From contig QHOP01000262.1 in NCBI GenBank assembly GCA_003219345.1, positions 1 through 7,695 of the forward strand: 7,695 nucleotides of DNA, given 5' to 3'. This stretch comes from Verrucomicrobiota bacterium. Its GTDB lineage: Bacteria > Verrucomicrobiota > Verrucomicrobiia > Limisphaerales > AV2. The notes below the pieces were generated by a model. That model was not told the origin of the DNA, did no database searches, and saw only the letters and a program-made list of their open reading frames with translations. The position numbers were made by a program, and so were the translations under genes. Numbering within the stretch: the stretch's first letter is position 1; the number at the start of each line of letters is the position of its first letter. Positions 5,440 through 7,695 of this stretch are shown here, one piece after another.

Positions 5440-6300
5440 ATGTCGTCCACTGCGACCAAGCTTACGCGATTCTGGCGCCCAACCAAACTTGGGGGCGCCG
5501 AGTTCGTGTTTGGCTCGTATCGTCACCAAACTTTCCCATGGCATTTCCACGAAGAATACGTCATCGCCGTTATGGTCAGTGGAGTCGAGCGCTTGCGGCA
5601 TGACGACCGTACCGAATTGGTGCATGCCGGAAACATAATTCTACTCAATCCGGGTCAAGTGCATGAAAATGGTGCGATCGATGACCGGCGGTTTGCCTAT
5701 CGCACGCTTTACGCGCCGCCAAGCGTGGTTGAGCGCGCTCTGCCCAACGTGTCCCATCGGAACAGGACGCTGCCGACATTTGCTAAGTCGGTCGTCTCAG
5801 ACCACGAAATATTCTCGGGGATGCTGCGCTTACACTCTGCCGTAGAGGCAGGCGAGCCAACACTGCTGGTTCATTCGCTTCTATTTGCCGGGCTTGCGCG
5901 GCTATTCCGCCATCACGGCAGGACGCAGCAGTCTCACGGAGTGTTCTCGTGCTCAAGGCGAGAGATTACGTTTGTGCGGGACTATATTGACGCCAAATTC
6001 GCTGAGGACATTTCACTCGATGACCTGAGTCGGTTGACCGGTCTTAGTGCCTACCACTTATTGCGGTCTTTTCGGGAAGAAATTGGGTTGCCGCCATATC
6101 AATACCAGCTCCAACGCCGGGTCCTTCACGCCATGCGTCGGATTCGCGCAGGAGACTCCTTAGCCTCGGCAGCTGTTGACGCAGGATTTGTCGATCAGAG
6201 TCATCTGAACCGCCACTTCAAGCGCATCCTGGGCGTCACGCCCGGAAGATTCCGTGGCAGCCGCAAGAACATACAATATCTGCGTCGACGCTTGAACTAG
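5440..6300 (+). CDS. AraC-family transcriptional regulator with N-terminal cupin domain
   Basis: The protein has 286 residues, a normal length for the family. Residues about 18-95 form an AraC-type cupin sensor domain: HFHEEYVIAVMVSG (35-48), the barrel strand AGNIILLNPGQVHEN (63-77) and FAYRTLYAP (85-93). A helical linker leads to the DNA-binding domain (about 175-275) with two helix-turn-helix units: ISLDDLSRLTGLSAYHLLRSF (191-211, shown only as a position guide) and the second at 240-262. The family signature is at 250-272 (key residues GF, QSHLNRHFK and G-TPGRFR). It probably binds a small hydrophobic or sugar-like ligand and activates transcription in the cytoplasm. ATG 5440 has no close Shine-Dalgarno site. 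The esterase gene follows on the same strand, separated by a repeat-bearing gap, and is the likeliest target. Confidence 0.93.
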   Translation: MSSTATKLTRFWRPTKLGGAEFVFGSYRHQTFPWHFHEEYVIAVMVSGVERLRHDDRTELVHAGNIILLNPGQVHENGAIDDRRFAYRTLYAPPSVVERALPNVSHRNRTLPTFAKSVVSDHEIFSGMLRLHSAVEAGEPTLLVHSLLFAGLARLFRHHGRTQQSHGVFSCSRREITFVRDYIDAKFAEDISLDDLSRLTGLSAYHLLRSFREEIGLPPYQYQLQRRVLHAMRRIRAGDSLASAAVDAGFVDQSHLNRHFKRILGVTPGRFRGSRKNIQYLRRRLN

Positions 6301-6313
6301 ACTCCCAGGCAAT

Positions 6314-6367
6314 ATCGAAGTGAGCGTTGGCCTTGTTGAAGTGGAATTGGACTTTCCTCACTTCAAT
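6314..6367. promoter_or_regulatory. Candidate operator for the AraC-family regulator
   Basis: ATCGAAGTGAG (6314-6324) is matched as an inverted copy, CTCACTTCAAT (6357-6367), at 10 of 11 positions with a 32-base spacer. A second direct GAAGTG at 6338-6343 follows the first (6317-6322) by exactly 21 bases, two helical turns, the spacing typical of AraC-type direct half-sites. The element lies 37 bases or more upstream of the esterase start. A-T-rich CATAAT segments follow at 6373 and 6399 and could serve as -10 boxes, but no -35 fits well. The inverted pair could instead be an inefficient terminator for the regulator gene. Confidence 0.45.
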
Positions 6368-6403
6368 CGGTTCATAATACAGTCAACAGAATTGCTCCAT
6401 AAT

Positions 6404-7695
6404 ATGATACCAAATCATTTGACCATCGAAAGAAACGGAGGAAAAGGACTCTCGCAGAGGCTAGTCATGTTCATTCTGGTTTGCTGTACGGCGACCGCGA
6501 ATCTCGTGAGATCGGCAGAACCCCAACTGCAGGATGAAAGCCCCCAGCTTCGACAGTTGATGGAGGAGTTGCGCGCTGGGAATCAAAATACGATCACGAA
6601 CTTTTGGGCGGAAATGAACGGGAAGGCACCCCTGATTGAGCCAATTCCCGGCGATAGTGAATTTCGCTGGATTACCTTCATTTGGCGAGGTGATGAAACA
6701 ACACGCGAAATAGTCATTTACGGCGAACCTCCGAGTAAACCCACGAAAAGGGTCGCTCACCTAGAGGGTTCAGACCTTTGGTTTGTTACCGATAGAATTC
6801 CAAAGGATTCACGATTCGGTTATGCCTTTCAAATAAATGGTGGGCCAATTCAACTTGATCCACTCAATCCTCGAAGCCTCGCGGGACGCTCGGTCGTTGA
6901 ACTTCCGGACGCTCCTCCACAACCCTGGATTCTGCCGCAGCCTGATGCGCCGAAGGGTGTCCGGATCCAGTTAACGGTTAAGAGTAAAGTCCTCGATGAA
7001 GAGCGCGCTCTCGCCGTGTATACGCCTCCTGGCTACAGCCCGAAAAACAAACCTTACGGGTTGCTCGTCGTATTCGATGGTGAGAGTTACGGGTATTCTG
7101 ACCATTCCGCGATCCAAACTCCTCTCATTCTCGACAACCTCCTAGCTGCTCGGAGAATTCCGCCGATTATAGCGGTTTTCGTCAATAGTCAGAAGACACG
7201 AAATCGAGACTTGGTCTGTTCCCCTCAATTCGCGGAGTTTCTGGCCGAGGAACTGGTTCCTTGGGTGCGCTCTAAATATCATGTGAGCAAAAAACCTTCG
7301 GATGTGATCCTCGCAGGATCAAGCTACGGTGGGCTCTGTGCAGCTTTTTGTGCGTGGAAATATCCAAAGGTGTTCGGAAATGTGCTTTCACAGTCGGGGT
7401 CCTTTGGACATTCGCCGGATCCGCCCTGTGAGGTCGTTCCATTCACCGAGGAAACAGGTTGGTTGATCCGTAAGTTCGTCACAACACCGGGGCTTCACGC
7501 GCGCTTCTATCTTCAGGTCGGTAAGTTTGAAGCGCCCATGATCCCGGATCACCGACGGTTGCGGGATGTCCTTGAGGCGAAGGGTTGCCCAGTTACATAT
7601 TCCGAAATGTCCGGAGGGCATGACTATATTACTTGGCGTAGTTCCTTTGCGGAGGGGCTAATTGCTTTAGTCGGCATCCGACCTGTCAGCCATGC
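6404..7695 (+). CDS. Exported enterochelin-esterase-like alpha/beta hydrolase, 3' partial
   Basis: The frame stays open for 430 codons from ATG 6404 to the window end without a stop. ATG 6467, preceded by AGAGG at good spacing, is an alternative but would remove the basic n-region before the hydrophobic run LVMFILVCCTATANLV (20-35); with 6404 a signal peptide cleaved near RSA-EP (38) is plausible. Residues about 65-155 match the Fes-type N-terminal domain (FWAEMNG, FRWITFIWRGD, LDPLNPR). The C-terminal half is the esterase D/Fes hydrolase fold: LAVYTPPGY (203-211), VVFDGE (222-227), nucleophile Ser307 in AGSSYGG and probable catalytic His406 in SGGHDYITW; Glu376 in VGKFEAP is near where the acid is expected. 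Likely reaction: ester hydrolysis, by analogy of ferric-enterobactin; many relatives act on other esters. At this length little of the C-terminus is missing. It is probably controlled by the AraC-type regulator upstream. Confidence 0.85.
   Translation, partial: MIPNHLTIERNGGKGLSQRLVMFILVCCTATANLVRSAEPQLQDESPQLRQLMEELRAGNQNTITNFWAEMNGKAPLIEPIPGDSEFRWITFIWRGDETTREIVIYGEPPSKPTKRVAHLEGSDLWFVTDRIPKDSRFGYAFQINGGPIQLDPLNPRSLAGRSVVELPDAPPQPWILPQPDAPKGVRIQLTVKSKVLDEERALAVYTPPGYSPKNKPYGLLVVFDGESYGYSDHSAIQTPLILDNLLAARRIPPIIAVFVNSQKTRNRDLVCSPQFAEFLAEELVPWVRSKYHVSKKPSDVILAGSSYGGLCAAFCAWKYPKVFGNVLSQSGSFGHSPDPPCEVVPFTEETGWLIRKFVTTPGLHARFYLQVGKFEAPMIPDHRRLRDVLEAKGCPVTYSEMSGGHDYITWRSSFAEGLIALVGIRPVSH

Noticed and set aside
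6461..6760. 99-residue - strand frame
   Set aside because: It is antisense to the esterase, whose frame is continuously open with clear Fes-like motifs.

Overview
The window looks like a chromosomal accessory region of a Gram-negative, environmental bacterium of moderately high GC. The lipoprotein signal peptides, repeat-rich spacers and lack of Shine-Dalgarno sites would suit Verrucomicrobiota or Planctomycetota, but this is inference and no marker gene fixes the taxon. There are no rRNA, tRNA, CRISPR, transposase or integrase genes in the window.

Left part (1-3445). Diverged copies of a 90-base tandem repeat stand at both edges (10-145 and 3241-3445). Between them are two convergent blocks. 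On the + strand is a 63-residue basic protein followed after one base by a nucleotidyltransferase-fold protein of AbiEii/MNT type (274-1219), which together resemble a toxin-antitoxin or abortive-infection pair. On the - strand are four small genes, all for membrane or exported proteins (1325-3225): a DcrB/PsbP-like lipoprotein, a two-TM protein overlapping it, a membrane-anchored 137-residue protein and a second lipoprotein. The - strand genes are separated by two closely related, imperfectly palindromic elements of about 85-95 bases that resemble integron attC sites. Each of the three junctions has GTTAG(N1-2)CGGC just upstream of the next start codon. The simplest reading is a small attC cassette cluster without an integrase in view (CALIN-like). 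A 57-base imperfect hairpin separates the convergent blocks.

Middle part (3446-5439). About 2 kb holds no gene I can defend. It has a cluster of short direct and inverted repeats (3824-3896), a possible frameshifted remnant of a membrane protein on the - strand (4055-4365), and many short hairpins (about 4538-5145), including two back-to-back terminator-like ones.

Right part (5440-7695). An AraC-family regulator is followed on the same strand by an exported, enterochelin-esterase-like alpha/beta hydrolase that runs off the window end. The 103-base gap carries a direct repeat with 21-base spacing and a long inverted repeat, a plausible operator for the regulator. The pair suggests ligand-responsive control of a secreted esterase, possibly in ferric-siderophore use or in ester hydrolysis of a plant or polysaccharide substrate.
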